Numbered from the stretch's first letter, positions 37,491 through 49,330 are shown. The stretch is 64,000 bases of DNA from Agarophyton chilense (GCA_030374765.1 JARGXX010000106.1:186001-250000); one strand, 5' to 3'. Notes: generated by a model from the letters alone, not told the origin. Translations and numbers: made by a program.

Positions 37491-37544
37491 GGTAAGCTTC
37501 GAACTGTGGGACCATTACGCTGACCCACCAGTCATTTCGTTACA
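37491..37544 (+). repeat. Scrap of chromovirus LTR
   Basis: The sequence TTCGAACTGTGGGACCATTACGC, given in parts as TTCGAACTGTGGGAC and CATTACGCTGACCCACCAG, then TCATTTCGTTACA, matches two separated parts of the LTR (around 2090-2103 and 2200-2236 in copy A) with the roughly 100-150 bp between them missing. It is a deleted solo LTR or LTR end. Confidence 0.6.
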
Positions 37545-37739
37545 CTCACACCGCCATCGAGGGTTTGATCGAAGATTGTCATGTGTCTTGAAGTTCCGGA
37601 GTCTAGATACCACTGGTCCTTCTTCAAGACTTAATGTGCTTGCTTATACAGAAGATGTGAAGCAATGAAGGAGACACAGGCATTGTGCCCTGCAATCTCC
37701 TCGTCAGAAGAAAGGTTTCCATCCCTGTTCTAATTTTTG

Positions 37740-38520
37740 TCCCCCTTGTATGCCATGCACCTTGGATTCTTCCAGCAATCTTTTTTTACATGGCCCTTCT
37801 TGTTACAGAAAAAGCAAGTCCTCTTTGACTTGCCCCGCGTCACGCGCGATCACAAAGCCCGTCTTCCTCATTGTGTCCTTTTCGGACCGTTGCCTTCGAG
37901 TTGCGCTTCTTCCGCAATCAAAAGGGGTACAGCTTCCATGATACCTTTCCGTGTCCCTCGAATGACCTCAGCCGTGACTTTAAAATCCTGAACCAGCCCC
38001 GTCAACACCGCACGTAGCCTCTCATTGTTTTCAACCACACCCCCAATGCTGGTAAGCTTGGACTCCGCCACTGCCAACCGGTTTATGTACTCCAGAACTG
38101 TCCTTGAAGACGACATTCGGCTGCCCTGGTACTTCTACAGTAAGGCATCAATGCTGGCTTTGGACGACATTTGGGACTTGTCCTTCAATCATTGGCATAC
38201 GACAGACGGCTCCTTTATGTGGATGACCGGCGCCACGTACGACTCTTCCACAGAATCTAGAATAGAAGACAGCCCAATGGTCTTCTCTTGTCGATCCTTC
38301 TCGTGTTTCTTCTTCTTCTGAATATTATTGCGCCTTCTGTGCTTCCTACTTCGGTTTCGTCTTCGACTTCTTCTCCGTAACAGATTCCCATACTCTTTAA
38401 GCTCGAGGAATCAGTTTTAGCTTCCTAGACCAGATGTCGTAGTTGTCTGCCTTCGACAGAGGCATGCAAAACTTCGAGATGCCGACATCTGACTCAGACA
38501 TTGTGGCAGTTGGTAGTTGC
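37740..38520 (-). pseudogene. gag: Ty1/copia gag fragment
   Basis: On the minus strand the order is N-terminus near 38505 (MSESDVGISKF, then PLSKADNYDIWSRKLKLI, the usual copia gag opening), a Lys/Arg/Glu-rich stretch at about 38290-38390, then ILEYINRLAVAESKLTSIGG-like sequence in the 82-codon frame 38116-37868, and a zinc knuckle CFFCNKKGHVKKDC at 37816-37775 with exact C-x2-C-x4-H-x4-C spacing. Stops and frameshifts break it. Protease and pol are absent to the left. Gag would form the particle and the knuckle would bind the genomic RNA. It differs from the copia at 46.7-51.5 kb, so it is a separate insertion. Confidence 0.8.
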
Positions 38521-40139
38521 AGTTGAACCCGATGTTTAAAGAGAGTGTGCTGGGCCCAGAACCTCTTTGAAGCTTGCGTGGTTCTGTTTTTTGAAGTTAT
38601 CCAGACTTCTGGCAGGCGGGCGCTGCTGCGCTGCCCTTTTATAGAACACCAGCTGGGCTCCAGTTTGGTCACAGAACTGCCAAGGCAAGTTCTGCTTACA
38701 GTTTCCTGCACTATCCTACAAACTGCCTTGAATCTTTTTTTTCTAGTGATTACTGCCCGATCCGGGCAGAATACATACCAATGTGATGTTTGCTACGGTT
38801 GGGACGTTTTGAACCAACCTTCCAAGAAAAACAACTCCGAGCCTCATGAACTTCTTCTCTCTCTTCTTCTGTCAAATATATGTTGAGAAACCGAGACTAA
38901 CGGCTTTCTGAACAGGCATCTTTGAGCCAAAAGAAGAGTTGTTGCCATTTCGGTGCTCGTAATTAATCTTTTTAAGAAAGAAATCTTTCATCCAGCCACT
39001 AAGTCAGTCAGAGCACAAGACACGCTACAGCTCTTTCAGACAAACCTAATTACCAAGCATCTTATTTTTTATACCAATTTTTTACAGATTAAAGCATGAG
39101 TCGCGACCAAATTCTGGAGATCTTTTACTTAGATTTCAACATTAGGTGGAATACCTCCATCGTGAACCACCCTCAAAAAGGCGGTCAATCGGTAAACCTT
39201 ATCCACATGGTGTCGTCTTCGCTACTCTCCTGCATAGAAGCTCTGTATTGTTTCGAGGACATTTCCCTACCGACTGTGAAATCCGAAAACCACTCGCACC
39301 GATATTCAAATAATCGCCTCTTTCCGTTTGTAGTGCAATGTTTTATTAGTATTTGCATATAACAGCTTCCAGAAAAACTGTAGACTCATTCAATTATTTG
39401 TACCTCTTTAGGGTTTAATCACATACTCTGGTATAAACAGTGCGTATGATATAGGAAAATCAGAATCACTACGTCACAGGCATTGAAAGATAATGTGAAA
39501 GGTTTTCGGCTGTTGATAAAAATATCAAAGCAGCCACAGGTTTGTTGTTCTTAAATTCATTCAACTCTCCGAGAGAAGTTGCAGTCATTCCCAAACCTTT
39601 ACGAACTTTTGCAGATTTTATCCTCATGATTGCAATTTATGAGAAATAAAACTTACATTAGCACCCTTGTGGTATACTTATACTTCCAAGTCTTGAAACC
39701 CAAAGCTGTAAATTAAACGTTTCATCATTTTTTCTGAGCAAACTGCAGAGCCCTCTAAAGCATAAAAATATCACAGATAATCGCGAATGTTCAGATGCAC
39801 TGTCAGTTTTTTGGTAGCTTGCGTCAGGCAACTGGCAAAACTTACACAGAAAAAGAGAACCACCGTTACAAGTTACCTTCCGTCATGTTCATAACCACCA
39901 ACCTTACGGATTTTGTCAACGAGAAACTCCAAAATGATAATGCTCATCTTTTTCATTATTTTTATAATCTTCGTCGTAGAAATAGAATTTTCTGAGCACC
40001 ATATTTGACAGGGGCATAGTTGCCAAGTATACGCGGCCTTGAACTGTGCCCTAAAACTTGTTATTCTGTGTAGCTTCCCACTAATACCAAAAGTTTCCGT
40101 TTTGAAAGGAGAATATCATCTTGAAAGTGAAAGGAGACT
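38521..40139. other. Unassigned spacer downstream of the membrane gene
   Basis: The frames on the plus strand at 38545-38886 are antisense to the copia gag leader or beyond it and carry no motif. The rest is AT-rich with short frames. This includes the 3' flank of the gene ending at 40140. I see no clear terminator. Confidence 0.35.
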
Positions 40140-42653
40140 TCAGGATGTAAATCCTTTAACCTCTTCAGTCATGCTTATTAATGCTCCTAGAGAAAGTTCA
40201 GCTGCACCGCTTCTTTTGTCATCTATTCCGTACGAAAGAAGTAGCAAGTCACTTTCATCGGCGACATGGAACTTTTGTGAGCATTCTTTGTGGAGTATAT
40301 CAATAGAGGATATGTACAAGACTCTTTTGGCTTTATGTTTAACTCGAAGTATTTTATCCAAGTACCTGAAAGATAGAACTTTGATAACTTTAAACGGAGG
40401 AATAGCTTCAAAAAACGAAACTAAATGATAATATGTATAGTCACCAATTCCGGTCAAATGACTTATCTGCATATTTACTATTTTCCCTTTCTTCATTCCC
40501 CATATCAAGTGGGAATGGATTGGAATTGAATTTGTTCCCTGATTGATACGATACCTTCTTCTATCAATACTCGCATACAGTGAAGAAGATGACTCATTTG
40601 AGACTAATTGAAGAGCTCCAGAGCCTGTGATAGCCAGAACAATGTGTGGTTCTATCTCGTAGCTGAAAAATGTTTCTTTCTGAGTATTAAAAAACATCCA
40701 GTTCTTTTCTATAGCATTATTTTTTATGGATGGTAAAAGCTCAGTTGGTATAGAAAAGTCTACACCAGAATGTGAAGAGCAGGATGAATTGACAATAGAA
40801 CGATATTCTGGTACGACGTTCTCAAAATTCACTACCCACATATCTCTAGAGCTATGAGTGGATTTTATGGCGTTCATTCCATATATTAAATATAGCTTAA
40901 AGGAAGTTGAATCCCAAAACAAACGACCATCTTCTGGGCCGACATAAATGTTGTATGCCCCCACTTTTGATTTTTTAGTAGATCCTATAAAATAATTGTT
41001 CATTCTTTTAATTACAGCTCTCCTTGAATAAGGAATGTCAATTCTTCTTGGACCATGATCGATACACATTGCATTAGAGTCCATAAAGCAGTACACAATT
41101 TGGCTATAAACAATCGTTTCTTTGATTTTTTTGCGCTTTTCAATGAAAGTTCCTATATCTTGAGGAACGCGTCCAACTGATAAAAATGGATATTTAGAGC
41201 CTTTAGGTAGCGAAATGATACTTGGATTAAACACTGTGGAATCTTTTTCTTTGGTATATTTCCAGTATACATTTCTCAACACTATGTTTCTCATACTTGT
41301 ATTTTTGAGGAGACGATGAGACCATACTTTCTCGCCGTGAAAAGATGATTCGCAAACCAGATCATCATACATGTTTTGCTCTGATATTTCATATAAAAAA
41401 ATTCTATTTTTGTATGACAGAATAGCTGTTAATGATCCTTTTTCAGAATTTAAACTCTTTAGCTTATAGTATCTTCGTGACCCGAGAACTGCGTGACCAT
41501 GCCGTGTTCGACATTTTACAGAATAGGGAGCCTGAGACTCGAACACATAAAAGTATATCAACATTTCTGAAGAATCTGCCTTTGCCATAAAAGTTCCAAG
41601 CATCCAATCTTCTTTTTTCTCAAGAATTTCAACATTGTGGTGCAAATTTATACTTTTCTTTAACAAATCAATCTTGTGAATCAATATAGGGTCTGAGCCC
41701 AGCTCAATTGCTTTACCACCCCACCGAGGGCCAAATAAGCTGGAGTATGTTCTCGAGATAATTGCTGTTTCTCCTGTTAGAGCATCCAACTCTATGACAA
41801 CATGTGGATCAATTTTTGTGATAGCAATAACAGAAGTGGGCTGCCTGGGTGGTTGACGAGCTTGCATAAAAGTCATATCGATGCATTTACCGCTATTTCC
41901 TATCCTTGCTCTGATAGGATTTCCCCAGTACGACTGGTTTTGACTGTAGAACTTGACGAGCCAGTTTTGAACAAATCCTTGTTTTAGCCTGCTTGTGACA
42001 GTGGTCTCCAAGAAATTTGAGTCTGGGCAGGAACAAAAGTACATATATATACTTGCGCCATCAGAAAAGATTCGGTGACTCTTATACCCGAACTGCTGTT
42101 TTCCTTGATGTTCAGGCATACATTCTTGTTTTCTCGATAAAGATGTTTCAAAGATTCTCCAAAACATTTTTTTCCGTGATACCAAATCATTTACGCTTTT
42201 CAGTCTCTTGAAATTTTGAAATATGATAGAGGTTCTCCTGAAATACCTAGAAACAGAAACTTTTTCAAGAACTACATATAGGCTTCTTTTCATCTGTTTT
42301 ACAGAAACGGCTTCGACAAATACTTTGGATCCAAGGTATTTAGAACCTCTTCCGCAGTCTGTAGAAAGCGCTTTATTTACAATCTTGTTTGAAAATGGTT
42401 TTCTTCTCCAAATTTTTTTCGTCTCTGCCTTAGACAACCTTTTAATTTCGTTGTGGTCATTGATAAATGTGACTCTAACAGATTTCTTCTGCATAAAACC
42501 TCCTACAAAACATAAACATAAAACTAACCCCGTAATCCAGAACAAGTATTTTGAACCTTTTTTCTTTTTCCGTGTGATGTCGTCTAGTTTCTGTAGTCCA
42601 CTTCGAAATAAGAAAAGTAGTCTTTTTTTCCATAAATGTAATCTGCCTTTCAT
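40140..42653 (-). CDS. Type II membrane protein with GH130-like beta-propeller, putative glycan-active enzyme
   Basis: An uninterrupted 837-codon, intronless gene. The frame stays open upstream to a TAA near 42728, but the first ATG is at 42653, and I choose it. Residues 1-35 are basic and cytosolic. Residues 36-54 (YLFWITGLVLCLCFVGGFM) form one membrane anchor, followed by a lumenal part of about 780 residues, the layout of Golgi glycosylation enzymes. The C-terminal half carries motifs I associate with the five-bladed propeller fold of GH130 and related sugar enzymes: FNPSI (475-479), GPEDGRLF (572-579, usually EDPRLF), EKNW (649-652), YEIEPHIV (665-672), HLIWG (715-719), PPFKVI (752-757) and LLLLSYGIDD (803-812). 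The N-terminal half is unassigned. It may transfer or phosphorolyse mannose or a related sugar; substrate unknown. It is the only long open frame in a field of pseudogenes, which argues for selection. Confidence 0.85.
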   Translation of the reverse strand: MKGRLHLWKKRLLFLFRSGLQKLDDITRKKKKGSKYLFWITGLVLCLCFVGGFMQKKSVRVTFINDHNEIKRLSKAETKKIWRRKPFSNKIVNKALSTDCGRGSKYLGSKVFVEAVSVKQMKRSLYVVLEKVSVSRYFRRTSIIFQNFKRLKSVNDLVSRKKMFWRIFETSLSRKQECMPEHQGKQQFGYKSHRIFSDGASIYMYFCSCPDSNFLETTVTSRLKQGFVQNWLVKFYSQNQSYWGNPIRARIGNSGKCIDMTFMQARQPPRQPTSVIAITKIDPHVVIELDALTGETAIISRTYSSLFGPRWGGKAIELGSDPILIHKIDLLKKSINLHHNVEILEKKEDWMLGTFMAKADSSEMLIYFYVFESQAPYSVKCRTRHGHAVLGSRRYYKLKSLNSEKGSLTAILSYKNRIFLYEISEQNMYDDLVCESSFHGEKVWSHRLLKNTSMRNIVLRNVYWKYTKEKDSTVFNPSIISLPKGSKYPFLSVGRVPQDIGTFIEKRKKIKETIVYSQIVYCFMDSNAMCIDHGPRRIDIPYSRRAVIKRMNNYFIGSTKKSKVGAYNIYVGPEDGRLFWDSTSFKLYLIYGMNAIKSTHSSRDMWVVNFENVVPEYRSIVNSSCSSHSGVDFSIPTELLPSIKNNAIEKNWMFFNTQKETFFSYEIEPHIVLAITGSGALQLVSNESSSSLYASIDRRRYRINQGTNSIPIHSHLIWGMKKGKIVNMQISHLTGIGDYTYYHLVSFFEAIPPFKVIKVLSFRYLDKILRVKHKAKRVLYISSIDILHKECSQKFHVADESDLLLLSYGIDDKRSGAAELSLGALISMTEEVKGFTS

Positions 42654-45600
42654 GCTTTGGAACCAATTATCTTGGATTTCTTTTCTGAAAAAGAAAGATA
42701 TTGTTCTTCTCGTTTGCACCTTTTTTTACTACTGCCAGCTTATGTTCTTCTTTTTTTGCTTTGTGCTCATTAATATGCTTTGTAATGCATGAAAAAAGTT
42801 TCGGTGAATACTTCAAAAATGATTTTTAAATATCAGTTTTTTTATTATGAGACGACATATATTAAGATGTACTTATATTTAAATGAAATAGTTCAAAGCG
42901 TTATAATTTTTTGTTCCAGCAGTAGCACTAGAGATCTGCAGGGCTCATGGTATGCAATCTGACTGCGTTTAGCACCACATTGAAGCCTTGAGTACTACAA
43001 AATAGCCCGTGTATTTAAAACTAGAAACAATTCCCATATAAGCGCCGAGTAAGTTTTTATGGCAACAATTGTTTGTTTCCGAGTACGTGGCATTCTTTCG
43101 TGCAAAACATATGTGGTAGCTCTGAGGATCGGTCTTCAAGTTTACCCGATACATAGATTGTCTTATACTTTTCGTTACAGCGCTTTACTGTAATGCCTTG
43201 GCACTCTTCCGTCACGTACACACATTACTTCTGGAGACTGCCCACGAAAAATGCCTTTAAGATGTTTTAATTGAGTTCAGTAGAATGTACAAAACCCTTA
43301 ATTTGAAATTCGTAAACGTTCGACATTAAAGCTTTTCGCGAATAAAAGTTAAAAGAGTAACAGAAAACAATTTCAAGTATCCAAACTTGCTGTATTGAAC
43401 TCAATTATGAATTAAGACAGTAAAGGAAAACCCCCAAAGGTTTATCACAGTTTAGAGAAGTACAGTGGTAGAGAAGATCAGAGTTGCTAAATAAACCCGA
43501 AACGAATTTTTTGATCATCATATTGAGATTGATGCTCATTAAAAGCATCTTTATCGTTGGCTCTTTTTGTATTCGATTTTTTGATGCTAGAGATGTTCGG
43601 TAGCCATTAATATGATTATATCATCGCGATTTGATTGAAGAAACCTGTTGCAATCAGCTCCTTTATTGAAGATAACGGAACGTCTTTCAAACAGAACATC
43701 TGTCCAGAACGTCTATCTGACAGATTCCACACTTAGCAGATTGGTGTACCAGAACTATATTAGGAGAAAGGTCGGTAAAATTTCGTGGTTTGCCAATTCA
43801 TACTCTACGAAACCTAGAGCTAAGCAGCGTTTTCTGTATTGTATTCAAGATTTTTATTGGCCTTCTGAAACGTGAATCAGATTTATTGGAGTCATGGCCT
43901 GTCTTTTGGACGAGAAATCTATATAGCCTTTTTGTTTCTGCCCTCAACAAATCATACGGGCTTCGAGTGTCCTAGTGAGATCTTCATCTATCCGAAGTCA
44001 CCCAACTTCTTTCGTAGAGCCAGACTGTCACTAAGACCTTCATTAATTCTATTTGTAGTCTTAAAGCCATTTTCGAAGATTTCTGACGAAATGCGACATC
44101 TAAAGGTTTTCTTCTACGGCTGCAGGTAAACAAGAAGGTTTGATTGGTGAGATACTTGTAAATCACTGGCCAAAGAGAACTAGGAGGTTATTCTCCACAC
44201 ATATACCTGTATTACTTCATTTTCTGGCGTAAATTGTTCGCATGTACCTTTATTTCAGAACTTCCTGTAAAAAGAACTGAAGATTTGATTTATCTGACAG
44301 GAATCATTAGAATTCTAAAAAAACCTTAGAATAACCAAAAATTCCATAGAATGGAAGCTGAGCGGAAGGTACTATTCCCAACACATATTTAATACGACAT
44401 TGAGGTAGAGTGGGAAGATTTACCTGGCTTTTAATAAAAATTCTTGGTGCATGTAGCGAGAGGTTGAGGCGTGCTAGGGCGACCAAACCGGATTGATGGG
44501 AGTAAAAGAGCATATCGGATTTCTTATATTGACCTAAACGTCGACTTCTGTGAGACCGTTAGATTTTTGCATGTAGCCATAAGTGGCTCTAAAATAGGGC
44601 AACAAATGCGTAGCAGTTTTGTTTCATCCAGATCACAATAAGGATGGTCGTTGCCATGGAGTTGCAGGCGTCTTTTGAAAGGTTTTGTCCAAAACCTAAA
44701 TGAAGCTGTGGGTGTGCAATTTGGATACTTGGCGTGATGGGAACGGATCCAAATACGTAACAAGGACATGCCGAAGACCATAATCTGTTCCACTTGAAAT
44801 GTTTGGCTATGAAGGGGAGTATCAACTCCGAAGTGGGTCTCCTCACCAGTTTGAAAATGAAAATCAATCAATAAAAGATTGAGGAGCTCTCAGACACGGA
44901 GATAGGAGTGAAATAGAGTAATATGGCCATAATGACCCCGAAAGAATTCTTTCTTACTCCAAAGGAGCGAAGCGCTACAAATAAGAGGCCCGAATAAGGG
45001 GTGCATTTCTTGCTTTGAACGAGACGATCCCTGCGCAGCGCAACCTTGTTAAAGAGTTTGAAGGTTTGCTTTAGTTCGGGAAAAAGAACATGAGCGCTAC
45101 CAGAATTTAACTCCCTACACATTTCGCGTCACGAAGATTAACGGCGTAGATGTGGCCGAAGTGATAGGTAATGATTAATCCAAAATTTTTGTCATGCAAC
45201 TGAGACAATGTTTTTGCAGTTCGCAGAAAAGCGGCGTGCCAGTTGGTGGTACCGATTTTGCAAAGCCGGAGAAAGTGAAGTGGTTGCGAGTCTATCCTCA
45301 ACGAGACGGCCCATCGTCTAGAGTTCTTTCTATAGGTATCAAGATGGGAATTATCGGTAACAGGACTGCAATAACAAAGGCAGTGGTGCGTGAGCTGATG
45401 CCGAAAAGAGATTAAGACACCATATGGCGTTTTCCCAGCCAGTGGCACATACTCAGCGAATCGATAAGTACGGTTGCATGGCACGAAGCTTGAAAGTTTT
45501 TGCCAGCGACCCAGGAACCCCCAAAAAATGTGCCTCGGCTTCGAAAGCTTGTATGTGTTTCCGTTGTCGTTTATGGTGGCATACAATATCCTTTCAGAGA

Positions 45601-46690
45601 TTTGTCGGAAGATGAATGAATGGATTAAGTTGAGTGTTAAGAAATGTAGTTTTGAGATGGGTGCCAGAAGTTGTGACCGGTGGACGGGACTGCAGCGCCA
45701 CGACTGTAAGCATCAAAGTAATGCATCTAGGGCCGTGTAGATCGTTGGTCTACATTCTCTCCGAGGAGACGGCAGGGAAAAGGGCATGGCACTCAACCGG
45801 TCTATACTACCTCGTCTGATGACCCTTTGGGGGATTGGAAGGCTGGTTGCGAATGCAAGGGGTCATGTTGGTTGGAATTATTCAATTTCCGACACTCTTT
45901 GTTTTTTTTTTTTTCTGATACGAAGGAGGCAAATTGGGGAGGCGTAGGCTAGACGGAAGGCCAAGAGCGCACAAGAGCTATAGTATTTCTACTGAAAGGT
46001 CGCATCGAATGACGACGCCCTGATCAAGCGATTTGTATCTTTCTCTGTGTGTTTCTGGACTGCTTCAATAAAGAAGGCGGTGCGGAAGCCTAGGAAGATG
46101 TGCTTCTTCACCATTTAACTCCATCTTACTCTAATCATTGTACCCCTACATTTCCCTTTAACCCATCCAGTAGTCTCAACTCCCGCGCTCTACGGTTTCC
46201 GCTAGTAAATCAGCTTTAGTCCGACAACATAGATGTACGGTCTTCTCTTGTACTAACGGATCCATTCGATGAAGTAGATCGACCTGCACGCAGAGACTGA
46301 CAGTGGGTTTAAAGCATTTTTTCAGAGCCTAAAGAGTTCTAAGGAGAGAGTCAAAGACCAAAAATCCATGCTTTCGTAAGGATACAACCATATTTTATTG
46401 ACAAAGCAAAGGCTCCACACGTTTTCGAGGTCGAATGCGTTTCTGTACAACCACAGCTGTGCTGGGAAGAAACCAGCGTTGAAGAACAGGAGTAGATTAG
46501 AGGGTAGAACCAGGGATTACATTTATACTTGGGATACTTGTCGTGTTACGTGTAGAGCAAAAGAACTTTTAGAGTTCGGGAGTCTTTTTTCCGAGATGAG
46601 AGCTTTATACGTTATAAAAGAGACGCGAAACAAGCATTGGTTCTCATGCCATGAAAAAAGAACACATCTATCTAGAAGCCATAAAGTCCG
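42654..46690. other. Unassigned spacer upstream of the membrane gene
   Basis: The presumed promoter region of the gene lies at about 42654-43100. It is very AT-rich with several TATATT and TTTTTTT runs, and no element stands out. Minus-strand frames at 45586-45107 (159 codons), 45122-44868 and 44871-44524 (115 codons) follow one another and could be pieces of a decayed gene, but their Cys/His/Ser-rich composition is not persuasive. A run of about 15 T residues lies at 45902-45916. The plus-strand frame 46398-46787 is mostly antisense to, or beyond, the copia end. Confidence 0.35.
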
Positions 46691-46699
46691 GCACCGCTT

Positions 46700-46993
46700 T
46701 TCACTTTATTTCAATCGATCAGTTCAAGCTTACGTAAAAGATGGGCGTTGTGCCAACGAGGAAAGTGGGAGAAGTGCCCGGAAGTAACGAGAGAGCGGCT
46801 GAACGCCATGAGAACAACGAGCATGTGTAGCTGCAAACGGTGTCCATCCAAAGACCAGGGAAGAGAAAATCAAAACGGCGGAAATGAACATTCTCACGGA
46901 AATCATTTGGTCTAGTAAAGTTTCCAAGTGAAACGTAAGCGTGTATGCAAAATCAAAACCTTCTGCAAAAGCATGAACGTCACTTCCAAGCAC
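46700..46993 (-). pseudogene. pol: RNase H, copia element
   Basis: The frame 46993-46730 starts GSDVHAFAEGFDFAYTL, which matches the copia RNase H segment where a Glu or Asp in the EVxAFAD-type block is catalytic, then continues LETLLDQMISVRMFI, where a TDS block is expected but ISA is found. The remainder passes into another frame near 46800. RNase H degrades the RNA strand after copying. The catalytic TDS aspartate seems lost. Confidence 0.65.
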
Positions 46994-46998
46994 ACATA

Positions 46999-47997
46999 TT
47001 ACAACTGGACGTCTTTTGTCAATCTAATAATGAAAAGTGTTACAACGATTTGAACAATCGGCCAATAGAATGAGGAAACAAAGTTGGAGAGTACTGTCTC
47101 CATTATTTGAAAATAAAGAATACTGTATGCTCTTATACAGAGAGGTTTTGGATCTAGCTTCACAAACTTCAAAGTATTTGTTTGTTTTTGAATGTACTTA
47201 AAGAAATTATTTATTCTTCGTCTAATGTATTTCGTAAACATTGTTTCTGTGACTTGAGCAGTTTTTTTCACGAAGGAAGATATGTGTGGATTTATGTTCA
47301 CAAACCAGGCAATTTGAGCTCTTTTGGATCCAAACTCTGCACAGTCCTTTTTGTTTTTCACTGACGTCATTCTATTCTTGAAATCTTTTTGATGGGTTTT
47401 GTACTGTTCTTGGTTGGCCGTAACTATAGTTCCACCGAATTTGAAAGAACCGACATCCCTGTCTCGGGATTCGTAACGTTCCAGAGTGCTGTATATGAAC
47501 TTCATAAATTCATCACAAATTCATCTTAACCAGTAATAACTGAATCTTGAACATATGATCCAATGATTCCAAAGAGATGACCTTTAGATTTCTTGAAAAA
47601 AACAGGACGTGTCGCCTTTCATTGCGGTCATTTGAAGTTCTTGTCGTAGATATAACATAATGTTCAAATTCCAATAATAACAGGCATCTGCTAAACAATA
47701 TAGTGGCTTGATATGAAAGAGGAGACAATCTTTGGGCACATCCATTTCCTTGGGAGGTCGTATGTATACTTTTAGAGTAAGGTCTTGATTACTCTGAACG
47801 TAGGCTTGGGTATCTTCGTCACTCCATACCTTGTAGTGGAACATTGCGGCGATTGTCAAAATAAGTCGAACCCTTCTATTGTGGACGAGAGTGAAATTAT
47901 GCAATAGGTAGTTCTGTTCCTTATCGGAAAATCCTTGGGCCACAAGTCTTGCCATATGAGTTTCTTCGTCAGTTCCTGGATTCTTCATTGCTAACAC
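46999..47997 (-). pseudogene. pol: Reverse transcriptase, copia element (YVQD active site)
   Basis: The first frame (47997-47584) has ARLVAQGFSDKEQNYL, then a DTQAYVQ-type block, VYIRPPKEM and LYCLADACYYW, all hallmarks of the copia RT family. The second (47505-46999, 168 codons) carries the thumb and connection (YESRDRDVGSFKFGG; KRAQIAWFVNINPHISS). Between them, in a third frame, the expected YVDD box reads YVQD, with the glutamine codon at 47547-47549, so one catalytic aspartate is gone. A stop follows four codons later. Reverse transcription by this copy is not possible. Confidence 0.9.
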
Positions 47998-48388
47998 AAA
48001 TCCAGATCCGATAATAGTAGCAGCTTTTGGAACTTCACTACATGTAACAACTTGCCAAGTATCTCGTCACTTAAACAATCAATTTCTCTTTTTTGGATTC
48101 TGAGAACTTTGGGGAATTACAGCGAAGATGACTTTGTTTCAAGGTTCCAGTAATAAAGATTGATCCTTCATCGTTGCCCGTGATTACTTCACTTCCGTCT
48201 AAGAACTCAATCAACACATAGTTAAGAGTATTCTCGAAATCATGAGGAATCAGTATTTCATAATTGAGTTCAGAATTTTCGGAAATATGAGCCTTGGCTT
48301 GCGTAATACTATGTTGTACTTCTTGGCCATATTTGGTTTAAACGAAAACTTGTTTATTTGTAACTCTGGTTACTTAACACAGTCCAGT

Positions 48389-49330
48389 TCAATGAAGTAG
48401 CTCTTCCTCTCGATAGATCAAAACCTTTTGTTCTTCTTCGAAATCGTAAGGAACGGCTTCTGAGAGACATGATTCGAGGGCCCGTTTCAGTCTTATTTCA
48501 ATGGCGATGATTTCCATTTCAGAAGGAGCAGTCAAGAGAGCTTGCATACGATCCTTTTGATCTGGTAGAGTTTTATGAAACACAGGAAATCTTGGTAAAG
48601 TGCCCAAGACTAGGAGTGATGGAAACGAACGTTCCGGGTTCACGGTGTCATTCATAGCTTTCACAGTTTTGGCGAGGATAAAGCTCTCGTTTGAAGTGTT
48701 GGCATCAAACTTGATTTTGTGATCTATTTGACTTAGGGGATCATGATATCCTTCGCCAGCACCAATTCAGTTATGACTTTTCACTCCAAACGGAATGAAA
48801 TAGATGCCAAGTACAATTTTATATTCCTTCCATCGAGAAGATGTAAACACTGAACCTTGGTCAGAAGAGATAGAGTATGGGTACCCTGCGTACATGGTTG
48901 CTCAACATTTTAAGAAAGTGTTCGAGATATCTTCAATAGAATGTCCATCTAAAAAGCGAGTGGGTTCGAAATGGGTATGTATATCAACAACGTGCAACAC
49001 CGGTTTTCTGTCTGTGAAAATTAGATCCATAGCGAGATCATTGTTAAAAATATAGATCTTGGGGAAAGGAAACCTGAAATCCTTGTGGTTTTGGGGTAAA
49101 ACGTTGACACGTTTGGCAAGCCTTTAATATGTCTTTTAGCAAGTTTCGTGTTTCAGCATTGGCTTCTTTGGGTTTTACTTTTTTAGGAGGTTTCACAGCT
49201 TCTGTACCGAGGGTGATAAAAATGTAGATGCATTTTTCTGAGTTCTGCCTTTGTGAAAGGGGCAGTGTATTCATTCTAGTCGATTTATAGATGACCAAAT
49301 TTCCGAATGACAGGAGTCTCCCATCCATTC
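48389..49330 (-). pseudogene. pol: Integrase, copia element (D-D-K)
   Basis: Reading leftward on the minus strand: NAETRNLLKDILKACQTCQRF (49180-49100) is the zinc-binding end with its CxxC pair. AMDLIF carries the first catalytic Asp (49027-49025), SSDQGSVF the second (48862-48860), and GVKSHN has Lys (48781-48779) where the family has GIESHN or TESHN with the catalytic Glu. IGAGEGYHDPL follows, then the C-terminal frame 48664-48389 with KAMNDTVNPERSFPSLLV. Only a few stops occur over 900 bp, so decay is moderate, but the third catalytic residue is lost. The enzyme would have inserted the element DNA into the genome. Confidence 0.88.

Noticed and set aside
40039..42792. Several plus-strand frames across the membrane-protein gene
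   Set aside because: They lie entirely or largely opposite an 837-codon intact gene and have no motif of their own.
44524..45586. A gene on the minus strand made of three successive frames
   Set aside because: Composition (Cys, His, Ser, Leu) and lack of any motif make chance or antisense origin as likely; plus-strand frames overlap the same bases.
48804..49055. 83-codon plus-strand frame
   Set aside because: Antisense of the copia integrase core, whose minus-strand reading carries both catalytic aspartates.
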